Part shown: piece by piece, positions 51,941 to 61,698 of the stretch
Numbering within the stretch: the first letter of the stretch is position 1
Layout of the letters: the number at the start of each line of letters is the position of its first letter
Source of the DNA: Aminobacter aminovorans
GTDB taxonomy: Bacteria; Pseudomonadota; Alphaproteobacteria; Rhizobiales; Rhizobiaceae
DNA length: 64,000 bases
Direction of reading: 5' to 3'
NCBI RefSeq assembly: GCF_900445235.1
Contig: NZ_UFSM01000001.1
Span: 2,867,501-2,931,500 of the forward strand
Position numbers and translations under genes: made by a program
Notes under the pieces: generated by a model
The model's database searches: none
Told to the model about the DNA's origin: nothing
Seen by the model: only the letters and a program-made list of their open reading frames with translations

Positions 51941-52591
51941 ATGAGATCTCTGCTGATTGCCATGAGTGGCCTTGGCTTTGCACTGGTCATGTTCTTAAGT
52001 GGTCTGGTTGCAGCTACTGCCTTCTTCAAGGCGGAGCCGAAACGGCAGCTCACTTTGGCCACTGAAACCGATGTCTGGACCGACCATCCTGTCAAGGTGG
52101 ACACGTCAGCCCAATCGTTCGATCGTCTGGCTGCGCGTCCAGTACCAGCGCAATCTGTCACGCAAACTGCTGCGCAAACCGTAGACCCAGGACGTAAACC
52201 TGCCGTTGCCGCCTTGGAAAAACCCGTTGTCAGCGCCGAGCCCGACAGCCAACCAGTCATGCTGCCCGAAACGATTGCCGCTCATATCGCGTGGTGTTCG
52301 GACCGTTACCGTTCTTATCGTGCCGATGATGACAGCTACACGCCCTATGGCGGTGGTCGACGCAACTGCGTCTCGCCATATTCCGGTACGAGCGATGTCG
52401 TGGATAGGTACGATCACGACCAAGCCACCTATCGACCGTCTGAGGGACGAGTAGAGGTGGTCTATGCAGACGACCAGAATTACGTCAGCACGGATCACAT
52501 GGAATACTGCTTCAGCAGATATCGCTCATATCGACCAGAGGACAACACCTACCAGCCATACGACGGTGGTGCTCGCAGGCAATGCCGGTGA
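51941..52591 (+). CDS. BA14K-like protein with two Cys/Tyr-rich repeats
   Basis: The 216-residue protein has one N-terminal membrane helix (LLIAMSGLGFALVMFLSGLVAA) and a Ser/Ala/Pro linker. Two copies of the BA14K motif follow: HIAWCSDRYRSYRADDDSYTP and EYCFSRYRSYRPEDNTYQP, each with a Cys and RYRSY. BA14K of Brucella is a lectin-like immunoreactive protein. GGAG six bases upstream of ATG 51941 supports this start. It is probably in the envelope. Confidence 0.8.
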   Translation: MRSLLIAMSGLGFALVMFLSGLVAATAFFKAEPKRQLTLATETDVWTDHPVKVDTSAQSFDRLAARPVPAQSVTQTAAQTVDPGRKPAVAALEKPVVSAEPDSQPVMLPETIAAHIAWCSDRYRSYRADDDSYTPYGGGRRNCVSPYSGTSDVVDRYDHDQATYRPSEGRVEVVYADDQNYVSTDHMEYCFSRYRSYRPEDNTYQPYDGGARRQCR

Positions 52592-52687
52592 CAAAGCCAA
52601 CCTGTCCCGCCGGATCACCAACCAGTTCCACGATGTAGACCCGAAGGGGTTCGTGTGTGCGTGATGCCCAAAGATGCGCACCGCTGA

Positions 52688-53062
52688 TCATCCACACCAG
52701 GGCCGCTTGACCTTTGGCCGCCAGATGATCGCAAAGCCCTCGGCCAGCAACACGTTCTCGGCCAGCCGTCCATCCGATAGCCTGATGCGCACCAGCTGCC
52801 GGCGGTCTGAGGTACTGTCCCGCTGCCCGGTGTCCTCGATCCGCAAGCCGGGGTCTTGGATAAGCTCGGCCAGGCGCTTCTTCGCCTCTCTTCCGAACAT
52901 CCGCTCACGCTCGCACTTGGCGCGGCCGATCTCGGGCGTGTCGATCCCTGTCTTGAACGGAACGCCGTCGCCGATCAGGCGCATGTTCTGGCCGTTGCAG
53001 CGGATATCAACTGCGGACAGGGTGGAACAGGAGAGGATGGTGGCGGCTAGCAGGGAAATCAT
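52688..53062 (-). CDS. Thermonuclease-family (SNase-like) small secreted protein
   Basis: The 124-residue protein has a signal peptide (MISLLAATILSCSTLSAVD) and then an SNase-like region (IDTPEIGRAKCERERMFGREAKKRL, RIRLSDGRLAENVLLAEGFAIIWR). Compared with typical members, an insertion GVPFKT sits in the RLIGxDTPE motif. It lacks the full length of staphylococcal nuclease; activity is uncertain. Confidence 0.75.
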   Translation of the reverse strand: MISLLAATILSCSTLSAVDIRCNGQNMRLIGDGVPFKTGIDTPEIGRAKCERERMFGREAKKRLAELIQDPGLRIEDTGQRDSTSDRRQLVRIRLSDGRLAENVLLAEGFAIIWRPKVKRPWCG

Positions 53063-53177
53063 GGGGCGACGGTATCGCGAGAACGGGACAAGAACAAAGC
53101 GCGAATTGCTCGGCCAAGTGGTTCAAGTGAACCATTACGGTGTCGCAACGAAAATCAGCTAAGTCTTTGAAAAGAAA

Positions 53178-53252
53178 TGGTGGGCGATATAGGGATTGAA
53201 CCTATGACCCCACCCGTGTGAAGGGTGTGCTCTCCCGCTGAGCTAATCGCCC
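53178..53252 (-). tRNA. tRNA-Val (anticodon CAC)
   Basis: The minus strand folds into a cloverleaf: acceptor GGGCGAT/ATCGCCC, D-arm TTAGCTCAGCGGGAGAGC, anticodon stem CACCC/GGGTG with loop TTCACAC (anticodon CAC), T-arm AGGTTCAATCCCT, and an encoded CCA. This reads GUG codons for valine. Confidence 0.97.
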
Positions 53253-53319
53253 GTCCGAGGCCCGAGGGCCGAACGTGACGGCGATATAGGGGAGGGGCGG
53301 GAGTGGTGTCAAGGCGGCT

Positions 53320-54003
53320 TTAGCGACTTGCCGCGTCTATCAGCTTCTGGGCCATGCCAAGCGTCAGTTCGTCATAGTGCGAGATCACCACCGAAGGCTC
53401 GTATTCGCTGACGTGCCGGTCGGTATAGCCGAAGTCGACGGCAACCACCGGAATGCCGGCGGCCTTTGCCGTGTCGATGTCGGTGACCGAATCGCCGACC
53501 ATGACGGCGCGGGACGTGTCGCCGCCGGCCTTGGCGATGGTTTCGGTGAGGTGGCGCGGATCGGGCTTGCGCATGCCGAAGGTCTCCGGGCCGGTGATGG
53601 CTGCGAAGCGATCGGAGAGGCCGAGCGCCTGGATCAGGCCCTTGGCGAGGTTTTCGTACTTGTTGGTACAGACGGCGAGCAGATAGCCGGCATCAGTGAA
53701 ACGGTCCATCGCGGCGACCACGCCGGGATAGGGCAGCGAGCGGCCCGGAATGTTGACCGTGTAGTGATCGAGGAAAATGTCGTGCAGGCGGTCATGCTCG
53801 ACAGCGGCCAGCTGCTTTTGCTGGGCGGTGTAGGCGCGCTCGATCATGATGCGGCCGCCCTGGCCGACGAAGCGACGGAATGCCCTGTCGTCGACTTCGG
53901 CAAGGCCGCCGGCGACCAGCGTGTGATTGAGACTGTCCAACAGGTCGGGGGCGGTGTCGACGAGCGTCCCGTCGAGGTCGAAAACGATGATCGGCTTGGA
54001 CAT
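53320..54003 (-). CDS. gph: Phosphoglycolate phosphatase
   Basis: The 227-residue HAD protein has [21 protein letters not shown] (motif I), [13 protein letters not shown] (motif II, Thr), [11 protein letters not shown] (motif III, Lys) and [16 protein letters not shown] (motif IV). It dephosphorylates 2-phosphoglycolate formed during DNA repair or photorespiration-like reactions. Start ATG 54003. Divergent from rpiA. Confidence 0.93.
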   Translation of the reverse strand: MSKPIIVFDLDGTLVDTAPDLLDSLNHTLVAGGLAEVDDRAFRRFVGQGGRIMIERAYTAQQKQLAAVEHDRLHDIFLDHYTVNIPGRSLPYPGVVAAMDRFTDAGYLLAVCTNKYENLAKGLIQALGLSDRFAAITGPETFGMRKPDPRHLTETIAKAGGDTSRAVMVGDSVTDIDTAKAAGIPVVAVDFGYTDRHVSEYEPSVVISHYDELTLGMAQKLIDAASR

Positions 54004-54147
54004 GGCTCCGCCTTTGTGGAGTTGTGCGTTGCCAGAGCCGATAGCCCCGGACCCGGCACGAAGCAAGCCCGAGCCATAAAGCCTTTGACCCAACGGGCAA
54101 AAATGCTAGGAGCCAAGCCTGATATTCGAGGATTTTGCGAACAAGTC

Positions 54148-54846
54148 ATGGATGCCAAGGCTTTGAAGATCGAGGCGGCGCGCGCTGCCTTGGGGTATGT
54201 CGAGAGCGGAATGCGCCTTGGCATCGGGACCGGTTCGACGGCCGAGGAGTTCGTCAGGCTGCTGGCCGAGAAGGTCTCGGCCGGCATGCAGATCATCGGT
54301 GTACCGACCTCGGAACGTACCGCCGCCCTTTGCCGCGAGCTGTCGGTTCCGCTGTCGACGCTCGACGAGACTCCTGAGCTCGATCTCACCATCGACGGCG
54401 CCGACGAGATCGATCCCGAGCTGACGCTGGTCAAGGGCGGCGGCGGTGCGCTGCTGCGCGAAAAGATCGTCGCTGCGGCGTCGACGCGCATGGTCGTCAT
54501 CGCCGACCAGACCAAGCTTGTCGACACGCTCGGGCGTTTCCCGCTGCCGATCGAGGTCAATCCGTTCGGTCTCAAGGCCACCGAAATCGCCATCGCAAAA
54601 GCTGCCGGCAAGCTCGGGCTTTCCGGGCCTCTGGTGCTGCGCAAAGCCGGCGGCGAGACCTTCGTGACCGACGGTGGACATTTCATTATCGATGCATCTT
54701 TTGGCCGCATTCCAGATACAAGAGCGCTTTCAGATGCCCTGCACGCCATTCCCGGCGTCGTGGAGCACGGTCTCTTTCTGGGTTTGGCTACCGTTGCCGT
54801 CATCGCCGGCGCGGACGGGGTCAGAACCGTTCATCCGGCACGCTAA
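54148..54846 (+). CDS. rpiA: Ribose-5-phosphate isomerase A
   Basis: The 232-residue protein shows [50 protein letters not shown] and the C-terminal [12 protein letters not shown]. These are the substrate and catalytic motifs of RpiA. It interconverts ribose 5-phosphate and ribulose 5-phosphate. MDAKALK at 54148 is the usual start; an in-frame ATG at 54103 exists. Confidence 0.96.
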   Translation: MDAKALKIEAARAALGYVESGMRLGIGTGSTAEEFVRLLAEKVSAGMQIIGVPTSERTAALCRELSVPLSTLDETPELDLTIDGADEIDPELTLVKGGGGALLREKIVAAASTRMVVIADQTKLVDTLGRFPLPIEVNPFGLKATEIAIAKAAGKLGLSGPLVLRKAGGETFVTDGGHFIIDASFGRIPDTRALSDALHAIPGVVEHGLFLGLATVAVIAGADGVRTVHPAR

Positions 54847-54864
54847 ACAGGAGTTCTATTCATC

Positions 54865-55422
54865 ATGATTTTGACAAACCGGCTTCGCCGCTTCTCCGTC
54901 ATGGTGGCGGCTTCGGCATTCGCGGCCGTCGCATTCTCGGCCCAGGCGCAGGAAATCGCGGAATCACACCTGAAGGCAGCGCACGCCGCCATCTCGGCGA
55001 TCCATGCGACCGATTCCTTTGATTCGATCCTGCCGCAGGCTGCTGCCGCGTTGAAGCAGCAGCTGATCCAACAGAACCCTGACATGCAGGAAGTGATCAC
55101 CCAGACTGTGGACGAAAAGACGCTGGCGCTGGCCGCACGTCGCGCCGACCTCGAAAAGGAATCGGCGCTTGCATATGCGAAGGCCTTCTCCGAGCAGAAC
55201 CTCAACGACATTGCCGCCTTCTACAATTCGGAAGCGGGCAAGAAGCTGATCGAGAGCGGCCCGATCGCCTCGCGCGAATTGGTCAAGGCTGCCGAGATCT
55301 GGCAGAACGGCATCGCGCGTGATCTGGCCGAGCAGGTCGGCGAAAAGCTCAAGGCCGTCATCGGCACCAAGGCTCCGGCCGAGGGCGCCGCCCCCGCTGC
55401 ACCGGCAGCGCCCGCCAACTGA
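54865..55422 (+). CDS. DUF2059 exported protein
   Basis: The 185-residue protein has a signal peptide (SAFAAVAFSAQAQE) and the DUF2059 core (LALAARRADLEKESALAYAK, NLNDIAAFYNSEAGKKLIE). The C-terminus is Ala/Pro-rich. It follows rpiA by 18 bp and is followed by a strong terminator, so they form one transcript. Function is unknown. Confidence 0.88.
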   Translation: MILTNRLRRFSVMVAASAFAAVAFSAQAQEIAESHLKAAHAAISAIHATDSFDSILPQAAAALKQQLIQQNPDMQEVITQTVDEKTLALAARRADLEKESALAYAKAFSEQNLNDIAAFYNSEAGKKLIESGPIASRELVKAAEIWQNGIARDLAEQVGEKLKAVIGTKAPAEGAAPAAPAAPAN

Positions 55423-55448
55423 TCCACCGCGACCAACGGTCACGATGC

Positions 55449-55479
55449 AAAAGCCCGGCATTTGCCGGGCTTTTCTTTT
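55449..55479 (+). terminator. Rho-independent terminator after the rpiA-DUF2059 unit
   Basis: The stem AAGCCCGGCA pairs with TGCCGGGCTT, with a short T loop, and is followed by TTCTTTT. This is a standard intrinsic terminator 27 bp after the DUF2059 stop. Confidence 0.85.
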
Positions 55480-55601
55480 GATGCCGCTGCCACTACCTGT
55501 GACCGCATCACAGGCGCATCGAACGCGGTGCGCAGTTTCAAGGACTTAGAGCAATCGTTGCGCGCCGCAAGCGCGCTGCTCTACCGCAGGGAAGGACGCC
55601 C

Positions 55602-56996
55602 ATGGCCCAGTACGACTACGATCTCTTCGTCATCGGTGGCGGCTCGGGCGGTGTGCGTGCAGCACGCGTTGCCGCAGCGCTCGGCAAGCGCGTAGCACTT
55701 GCCGAAGAGTTCCGTTTCGGCGGCACCTGCGTCATCCGCGGCTGCGTGCCCAAGAAGCTCTATGTCTACGCCTCGCAGTTTCCCGAGCATTTCGAGGACG
55801 CCGCCGGCTATGGCTGGACCGTCGGCGAGGCCAAGTTCGACTGGAAGACGCTGGTTGCCAACAAGGAGCGCGAGATTTCACGGCTCGAGGCGATCTACAA
55901 GCGTAACGTCGAGGGTTCCGGCGGCGAGACGATCCATTCACGCGCCGAACTTATCGACCGCCACACCATCCGCATCGTTGATGAAAACCGCACCGTCACC
56001 GCGGATCAGATCCTGATTGCGACAGGTGGGCGGGCGGCCGCTCATCCGGCCCTGCCGGGACACGAGCACTGCATCTATTCGAACGAGGTGTTCGACCTTG
56101 CCGCATTGCCCAAGGCCATCATGATCGAAGGCGGCGGCTACATCGCCGTCGAATTTGCCAACATCTTCCACGGTCTCGGCGTCGAAACCACGCTCGTCTA
56201 TCGCGGCAAGGAGATTCTCAGCCGCTTCGACATGGACCTCAGGCGCACCCTGCATGAGACGATGGAGCAGAAGGGTATCAGGATCCTGCTGCATTCGGTC
56301 TCGCAGGAGGTCAGCAAGCGCAGTGACGGCCGTCTCGACGTCGCACTGAACACCGGCCAGACGCTGACCGTCGACCAGGTGCTGCTGGCCATCGGCCGCA
56401 CGCCCAACACCGAGAACCTCGGTCTTCAAGCGGCGGGTGTCGAGATGGACAAGCAGGGTGCGATCGTCGTCGACCGACTGTCGCGCACAAGCGTCGATAA
56501 CATCTGGGCCGTTGGCGATGTCACCAACCGTGTGCAGCTGACCCCGGTCGCCATCCACGAGGCCATGTGCTTCGTCGAGACCGCGTTCAGGGACAACCCG
56601 ACCGAGCCGGATCACGAATGCATCCCGACCGCCGTGTTCTCGCAGCCCGAAATCGGCACCGTCGGCCTCTCCGAGGATGATGCCGCCAAGCGGTTCAAGC
56701 ATCTGGAAATCTACCGCACCAGCTTCAGGCCGATGCGCCATACGCTGTCGGGCCGGCAGGAAAAGATGCTGATGAAGCTGGTCGTCGACGGTGAAACGCG
56801 CCTGGTCCTGGGGGCTCACGTGCTTGGCCCCGACGCCGGCGAAATGGCGCAGCTTCTGGGCATCACGCTCAAGGCCGGGCTGACCAAGGACGACTTCGAT
56901 CGCACCATGGCGGTGCATCCCACGGCAGCCGAAGAGCTGGTGACGATGTACAAGCCGACCTATCTGGTGAAGGACGGCGTGCGCGCCGACAACTGA
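55602..56996 (+). CDS. gor: Glutathione-disulfide reductase
   Basis: The 464-residue protein has the FAD-binding GGGSGGVRAARVAAALG, the redox disulfide FGGTCVIRGCVPKKLYVYAS, the NADPH-binding IEGGGYIAVEFANIFHGLG and the C-terminal HPTAAEELV with the catalytic His. It is a flavoprotein reductase that keeps glutathione reduced. Single gene with a clear upstream terminator boundary. Confidence 0.95.
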   Translation: MAQYDYDLFVIGGGSGGVRAARVAAALGKRVALAEEFRFGGTCVIRGCVPKKLYVYASQFPEHFEDAAGYGWTVGEAKFDWKTLVANKEREISRLEAIYKRNVEGSGGETIHSRAELIDRHTIRIVDENRTVTADQILIATGGRAAAHPALPGHEHCIYSNEVFDLAALPKAIMIEGGGYIAVEFANIFHGLGVETTLVYRGKEILSRFDMDLRRTLHETMEQKGIRILLHSVSQEVSKRSDGRLDVALNTGQTLTVDQVLLAIGRTPNTENLGLQAAGVEMDKQGAIVVDRLSRTSVDNIWAVGDVTNRVQLTPVAIHEAMCFVETAFRDNPTEPDHECIPTAVFSQPEIGTVGLSEDDAAKRFKHLEIYRTSFRPMRHTLSGRQEKMLMKLVVDGETRLVLGAHVLGPDAGEMAQLLGITLKAGLTKDDFDRTMAVHPTAAEELVTMYKPTYLVKDGVRADN

Positions 56997-57154
56997 CGCG
57001 GCCGCCACTCGGAACCTGCCGCAGGGAAACGTTCGATCTCAGGCGCGTTCCGGGGTAGATTAGGGGCTCCTCATCGTGTAAAGAGCCGCGTTCCCGCAAT
57101 GGCGGGTTGTGGCGCGGGTGAGGTGCCCGTTAGCGAACTTTTTTAGGTGCGAAC

Positions 57155-58528
57155 ATGACGAAATGGTCCCCGAATTCCTGGAGAAGCATGCCGATCCAGC
57201 AGGTCCCGGCTTATCCGGACGCTGCGGCGCTCGTGGAAACGGAAGCTCGTCTCGCATCTTTTCCCCCCTTGGTTTTTGCAGGTGAGGCGCGCAAGCTGAA
57301 GAAGCAGCTTGCTGCCGTTGCCAATGGCGAAGCCTTCCTGCTCCAGGGTGGCGACTGTGCCGAGAGCTTCGCCGAGCACGGCGCCGACAACATCCGCGAC
57401 TTCTTCCGCGTCTTCCTGCAGATGTCGGTCGTGCTGACCTTCGCCGGCGCACAGCCGGTGGTGAAGGTCGGCCGCATCGCCGGCCAGTTCGCCAAGCCGC
57501 GCTCGGCCGACAACGAGACCAAGGGCGACGTGACGTTGCCGAGCTACCGCGGCGACATCATCAATGGCCCGGCCTTCGATGAGAAGTCGCGCATTCCGGA
57601 TCCGGCGCGCCAGGAAATGGCCTACCGCCAGTCGGCGGCGACGCTGAACCTTCTGCGCGCCTTCGCCCAGGGCGGCTACGCCAGCCTCGAGAACGTGCAC
57701 CAGTGGATGCTCGGTTTCGTCTCCAACAGCCCGCAGGGCGAGCGCTACGAGGCGCTGGCCAACCGCATCACCGAGACGATGGACTTCATGAAGGCCGTCG
57801 GCATCACCTCGGAGACGAACTACGCGCTGCGCGAGACCGACTTCTATACCAGCCACGAAGCCCTGCTGCTCGGCTACGAGCAGGCGCTGACCCGCGTCGA
57901 CTCGACCTCGGGCGACTGGTACGCGACCTCGGGCCACATGATCTGGATCGGCGACCGTACCCGCCAGGTCGACCACGCGCATGTCGAGTACTGCCGTGGC
58001 GTGAAGAACCCGCTCGGCCTCAAGTGCGGCCCGTCGATCACGCCTGACAACCTGCTCAAGCTGATCGACCTGCTGAACCCGGAGAACGAGGCTGGTCGCC
58101 TGACGCTGATCGCACGCTTTGGCCACGACAAGGTCGGTGAACATCTGCCGAAGCTGATCCGCGCCGTCGAAAAGGAAGGCCGCAAGGTCGTCTGGTCGTG
58201 CGATCCGATGCACGGCAACACGATCACGGCAGCTGGCTACAAGACGCGTCCGTTCGATCGCATCCTGAGCGAAGTGCAGAGCTTCTTCGACATCCACCGT
58301 TCCGAGGGCTCGCACCCGGGCGGCATCCATGTCGAGATGACCGGTAAGAACGTCACCGAGTGCACCGGCGGCGCCCGCGCCATCACGGCCGAGGAACTGC
58401 AGGACCGCTACCACACACATTGCGATCCGCGCCTCAACGCCGACCAGGCGATCGAGCTGGCGTTCCTGGTTTCGGAACTGCTGCGCAAGAGTGCACCGAC
58501 GCCGGCAAAGAAGGCCGTCAACGCCTGA
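57155..58528 (+). CDS. Class II 3-deoxy-7-phosphoheptulonate (DAHP) synthase
   Basis: The 457-residue protein shows [48 protein letters not shown] and [10 protein letters not shown], the metal and PEP/E4P residues of class II (plant-type) DAHP synthases. It catalyses the first step of the shikimate pathway. It is followed by a terminator at 58554. Confidence 0.95.
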   Translation: MTKWSPNSWRSMPIQQVPAYPDAAALVETEARLASFPPLVFAGEARKLKKQLAAVANGEAFLLQGGDCAESFAEHGADNIRDFFRVFLQMSVVLTFAGAQPVVKVGRIAGQFAKPRSADNETKGDVTLPSYRGDIINGPAFDEKSRIPDPARQEMAYRQSAATLNLLRAFAQGGYASLENVHQWMLGFVSNSPQGERYEALANRITETMDFMKAVGITSETNYALRETDFYTSHEALLLGYEQALTRVDSTSGDWYATSGHMIWIGDRTRQVDHAHVEYCRGVKNPLGLKCGPSITPDNLLKLIDLLNPENEAGRLTLIARFGHDKVGEHLPKLIRAVEKEGRKVVWSCDPMHGNTITAAGYKTRPFDRILSEVQSFFDIHRSEGSHPGGIHVEMTGKNVTECTGGARAITAEELQDRYHTHCDPRLNADQAIELAFLVSELLRKSAPTPAKKAVNA

Positions 58529-58553
58529 TCCGCGAGACGTGATCCCAAGCTAG

Positions 58554-58583
58554 AAAGGCGCCGGTCAAACCGGCGCCTTTTTC
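58554..58583 (+). terminator. Rho-independent terminator after DAHP synthase
   Basis: GGCGCCGGT-CAA-ACCGGCGCC is a perfect stem-loop followed by TTTTTC. It lies 26 bp after the DAHP synthase stop and just before the convergent RES toxin gene. Confidence 0.9.
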
Positions 58584-59352
58584 ATTTGCGGATCCAGCGC
58601 ATGTCCTTGAGGCGTGGATCGCCGGCGAAGCTGTCGCGGTCGAAACCGATGCGCTTGCCTGGATATTCGCAGATAGCCTGAACGCCTGACGGGCCGAGCC
58701 GGATACGCCAGGTCTGTCGCTCGACTGGAGCCGGCGTGGCAAAGACCGTACAGGTCAGCAGCGCCAGATTGGCGCCGCCCTGAGGATCGCGCACCGAGCG
58801 GTAGCGTATCGCCTGAATTGCGACCTCGCGTGCATCGTCGGCCAGTTGCTGGCAGGCGGCGTATTCAGTCGGGTTTGTCCATGCTTGCTTGTTGCGCGCG
58901 AGCGGTGGAGCCGTCAGATCGACGGCGCGCGCAGTCCGGACGACTGCCGAAAACGCAGTATATTCGGCGGCGTCGCCCGGCCATGGCGTATCGGGCGACT
59001 CCGAGAAGAACAGCAGCCGATAAAACGCCATTTCCGCGACCGCCGTCTCCACCTTCTCAGCCGCGTAGTAGACGCCCAGTGTCTTGCCTGCGCGGCGAAA
59101 GCGCGAGCCGGAAGGATAGTTCGAGCCGTAGCGAAACGGGGTCGCGAGAAGGTAATGCAGATGCCGGCATTCCCTGGGGATGACCGGCTTGGACGTTTCG
59201 ATCAGCTCCTCCAGCAGTGCCTGTTCGTCGAGATTGTCGACAAGCTTGAGGGTCGAGACGCGATGCTGGGCCTCGACGAGGCGCCAGCAGTTGCCGTCGA
59301 GGCTGCGTGCCTCAGATGAGAGCGCGGCGGGCGTCCAGATAGGCAATGACAT
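58582..59352 (-). CDS. RES-domain toxin of a type II toxin-antitoxin pair
   Basis: The 256-residue protein starts MSLPIWTPAALSSEARSLDGNCWRLVEAQHR and contains the RES-domain region with YPSGSRFRRAG, TLGVYYAAEKVETAVAEMAFYR and a C-terminal half with TPAPVERQTW. RES toxins degrade NAD+; key Arg, Glu and Ser positions define the name, and the Arg and Glu regions are visible. It overlaps the antitoxin 3' end by 41 bp, a usual TA gene layout. ATG 59352 is preferred over an upstream in-frame start. Confidence 0.85.
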   Translation of the reverse strand: MSLPIWTPAALSSEARSLDGNCWRLVEAQHRVSTLKLVDNLDEQALLEELIETSKPVIPRECRHLHYLLATPFRYGSNYPSGSRFRRAGKTLGVYYAAEKVETAVAEMAFYRLLFFSESPDTPWPGDAAEYTAFSAVVRTARAVDLTAPPLARNKQAWTNPTEYAACQQLADDAREVAIQAIRYRSVRDPQGGANLALLTCTVFATPAPVERQTWRIRLGPSGVQAICEYPGKRIGFDRDSFAGDPRLKDMRWIRK

Positions 59353-59704
59353 CGACAAGTCCGGTGATGGTGACGATCTTTTCGAGCGGCACATCGCCGA
59401 GCGCCGTGTTTTCGTTGCGCAGCCAGGCCCGGGCAACCGGTTCGTCGCCGCCGGCTATGGCATCGAGCGAACGGAACAGGCGGACGAACAGCACGGCGAG
59501 CTCAAACGGCTTGGTGCCGGCTTCCAGCACGAAATCCTGCTTGCGCATGCGTGAGACGGTGGCTTCGGAGACACCGATGATGGACGACAGCATCCTGGCG
59601 GTGATGCCCAGCAGGTCGGCTGCGCGCAACGTTGCCTTGGTGATGACTGCGCCCGGAGCGACGTGCGCCTCTGAATCCGGATGACTTCGCATCGAACTCT
59701 CCAT
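59312..59704 (-). CDS. Xre/MbcA/ParS-type antitoxin
   Basis: The 130-residue protein has an N-terminal helix-turn-helix-like domain (TKATLRAADLLGITARMLSSIIGVSEATVSRM) and the DUF2384 C-terminal toxin-binding domain (FELAVLFVRLFRSLDAIAG; EPVARAWLRNENTALGDVPLEKI). It is the antitoxin partner of the RES toxin and likely represses their shared promoter upstream of 59704. Confidence 0.88.
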   Translation of the reverse strand: MESSMRSHPDSEAHVAPGAVITKATLRAADLLGITARMLSSIIGVSEATVSRMRKQDFVLEAGTKPFELAVLFVRLFRSLDAIAGGDEPVARAWLRNENTALGDVPLEKIVTITGLVDVIAYLDARRALI

Positions 59705-59772
59705 TACTCTGGAAAATATAGACCAGAAACATTTCCATGGAAAGCGATTAGCGATGGCGAGGCCGATTGGCC

Positions 59773-60843
59773 TTAGTCTTTCTTGTATAGCATCCAGTTC
59801 TTGCCCTGGCGCTCGGCGATGGTCGAGTAGCGCGTGACGCGGTTGCGGCCGATCAGCTTGGAGCGATAGAGCGCACGGTCCGCCTTGGCATAGAGGTCTT
59901 CGGCGCTGTCGGCATCAGATGCCATGCAGACGCCCATGGAGACCGTGACCTGGCCGCAGTTCACACCCGGCTGGACGTCCCTGAATTGCGTCTGTGCAAC
60001 CAAAAGGCGAACGCGGTCGGCGATCTCGAATGTCGCTTCCTCTGTCGTGCCTTCGACGATAAGTGCGAACTCTTCGCCGCCGGTGCGTGCCACGAACATG
60101 TCGCGGTGGACGCTCGACTGGAAGATGCTGGCGATGATGCGAAGGATCTTGTCGCCGACCGGGTGGCCGTGACGGTCGTTGATGTCCTTGAAGCGGTCGA
60201 TGTCGGCCAGGATCAGCGCGCTGAACAACACGCCCCTGCTATCGTTGTAGATCCTGGCGATCCGCCGGTCGAAGGCGCGCCGGTTCCAGATATGGGTGAG
60301 GGGGTCGGTGTCGGCGAGCTTCTTGTATTCTTCGAGCTTCGACTTGACGCTTTCGAGTTCGCTCGACTTGTCGCTCAGCGTCGTTGCCACGTGCTTGCCG
60401 TGGTCGATGGTCGACGCCGTGGCCACGGCCATCACGCTGGCGATCTTCTGCAGCAGCTCCTGCGACATGGCGGTGCGGCTGCTGAGCCCGCTCGATGTCT
60501 CGTCAAGCACCTTGCCGTAGCGTTCCAGATAGGTCTGCTCGTTGCGCAGCAGGCTGGCGACGCCTTCCAGTTCGCGGGCGAGGACCTCGCGCGCATGCTC
60601 GACGATTCCCTGGCCATGGTTGTGGGCAAAAAACTTCTGGCCGAGCAGGTCGAGCTGCTCCTGTGTCGGACGATTGCCGAGCGCGATAACCTCCAGGCTG
60701 AGGGCGGCGTTGGTGCCGGTCAACGCCTCGTAGAAGATCTCGTAATTGCGCGGCAGCCCGATGACGCCCATCTGGCTCATCGTCGCCACGACAGTACTCG
60801 CAATATCGTTGCCTCGTTCTGTCGGGGCGGCTGCAGATTGCAT
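59773..60843 (-). CDS. Diguanylate cyclase (GGDEF domain)
   Basis: The 356-residue protein has a helical, likely coiled-coil N-terminal sensory region (residues 1-170, no membrane helix) and a GGDEF domain: KKLADTDPLTHIWNRRAFD, LILADIDRFKDINDRHGHPVGD and the active-site RTGGEEFALIVEG. This makes c-di-GMP. An I-site RxxD is not obvious four residues before GGEEF (HRDMFVART precedes), so product inhibition may be weak. Confidence 0.9.
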   Translation of the reverse strand: MQSAAAPTERGNDIASTVVATMSQMGVIGLPRNYEIFYEALTGTNAALSLEVIALGNRPTQEQLDLLGQKFFAHNHGQGIVEHAREVLARELEGVASLLRNEQTYLERYGKVLDETSSGLSSRTAMSQELLQKIASVMAVATASTIDHGKHVATTLSDKSSELESVKSKLEEYKKLADTDPLTHIWNRRAFDRRIARIYNDSRGVLFSALILADIDRFKDINDRHGHPVGDKILRIIASIFQSSVHRDMFVARTGGEEFALIVEGTTEEATFEIADRVRLLVAQTQFRDVQPGVNCGQVTVSMGVCMASDADSAEDLYAKADRALYRSKLIGRNRVTRYSTIAERQGKNWMLYKKD

Positions 60844-61174
60844 GTATGTCCCGTTTCAGTTGGCCAGATGGCCGGCTGCATAGCCAGCGCTGGGCTGGCG
60901 TACAAACCGGTCGGGGGCGCGAGCGGCGTGAGATAGAATGCTTGCGGCGGCGCAGGTCCCCTCTGCGCTCATCACTTGTAATGAGCTCTAATTTAGGCTG
61001 GCTAAGGTTTCCTTAATTTGCAGCCTTCTTGCCCGTATTTTTCTACCAGAGGGTGTAATTTCCACTGTGCCAGGCGATGCCTCAGCACTGGCCAGCATAC
61101 ATAATGTCGCAAACCCTCATGTCCTGTGCGGCGATCAAGATCAATATAGCCGTCGGTCAATAGAGGAGAATGCA
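60844..61174. other. Divergent intergenic region
   Basis: The 331 bp between the diguanylate cyclase and GFA genes must hold two promoters. It contains an A/T-rich patch near 60980-61020 (TAATGAGCTCTAATTTAGG). No palindrome of FNR type and no gene are visible. Confidence 0.45.
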
Positions 61175-61594
61175 ATGGAGAATTTGCACAAGGGCTCATG
61201 TTTGTGCGGAGCGGTGCGCTTTACAGCGAGGGGCGCGCTGCGCGAGGTCATCTACTGCCATTGCAACATGTGCCGGAAACAGAGCGGCCACTACTATGCC
61301 GCAACCAATGTCAGCGACGAGATGGTGGACATAGAGGGCGGCGAAAACGTCACCTGGTTTGCCGCATCGGACTTCGCCCGCCGCGGTTTCTGCAGCCGTT
61401 GCGGATCGGTGATGTTCTGGAAGCCGAATGACGACGGCTATGTTTCGATCATGGCCGGATCGTTCGAGGAACCGTCATCGCTTGCCGGCGGCTATCACAT
61501 CTTCGTCGCGGACAAGGGATCGTATTACGAGATCGATGACAGCCTGCCTCGATATGAACGGTCGTCACCGTCGCTCAAGGTGCTCGAGGATTGA
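61175..61594 (+). CDS. GFA/CENP-V family zinc protein
   Basis: The 139-residue protein has GSCLCGAVRFTARG, YCHCNMCRKQSG and GFCSRCGSVMFW, the zinc-binding cysteines of GFA proteins (glutathione-dependent formaldehyde-activating family). Most members are not proven to act on formaldehyde. AGAGGAG precedes the ATG at 61175. Confidence 0.92.
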   Translation: MENLHKGSCLCGAVRFTARGALREVIYCHCNMCRKQSGHYYAATNVSDEMVDIEGGENVTWFAASDFARRGFCSRCGSVMFWKPNDDGYVSIMAGSFEEPSSLAGGYHIFVADKGSYYEIDDSLPRYERSSPSLKVLED

Positions 61595-61698
61595 ACGGGC
61601 GGCCTAAGATCGTTCTCATTTGTTGAACGCTTCGTCGTGATTAGGCGCTCTGCTCGAAACAGTGGCGAGGGCGTATATTCCTGGCAAGGAGAAATGAC

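Noticed and set aside
61127-61145. Sequence GATCAAGATCAA upstream of the GFA gene as an FNR-type box
   Set aside because: It is a direct, not an inverted, arrangement and does not fit TTGAY-N4-RTCAA.
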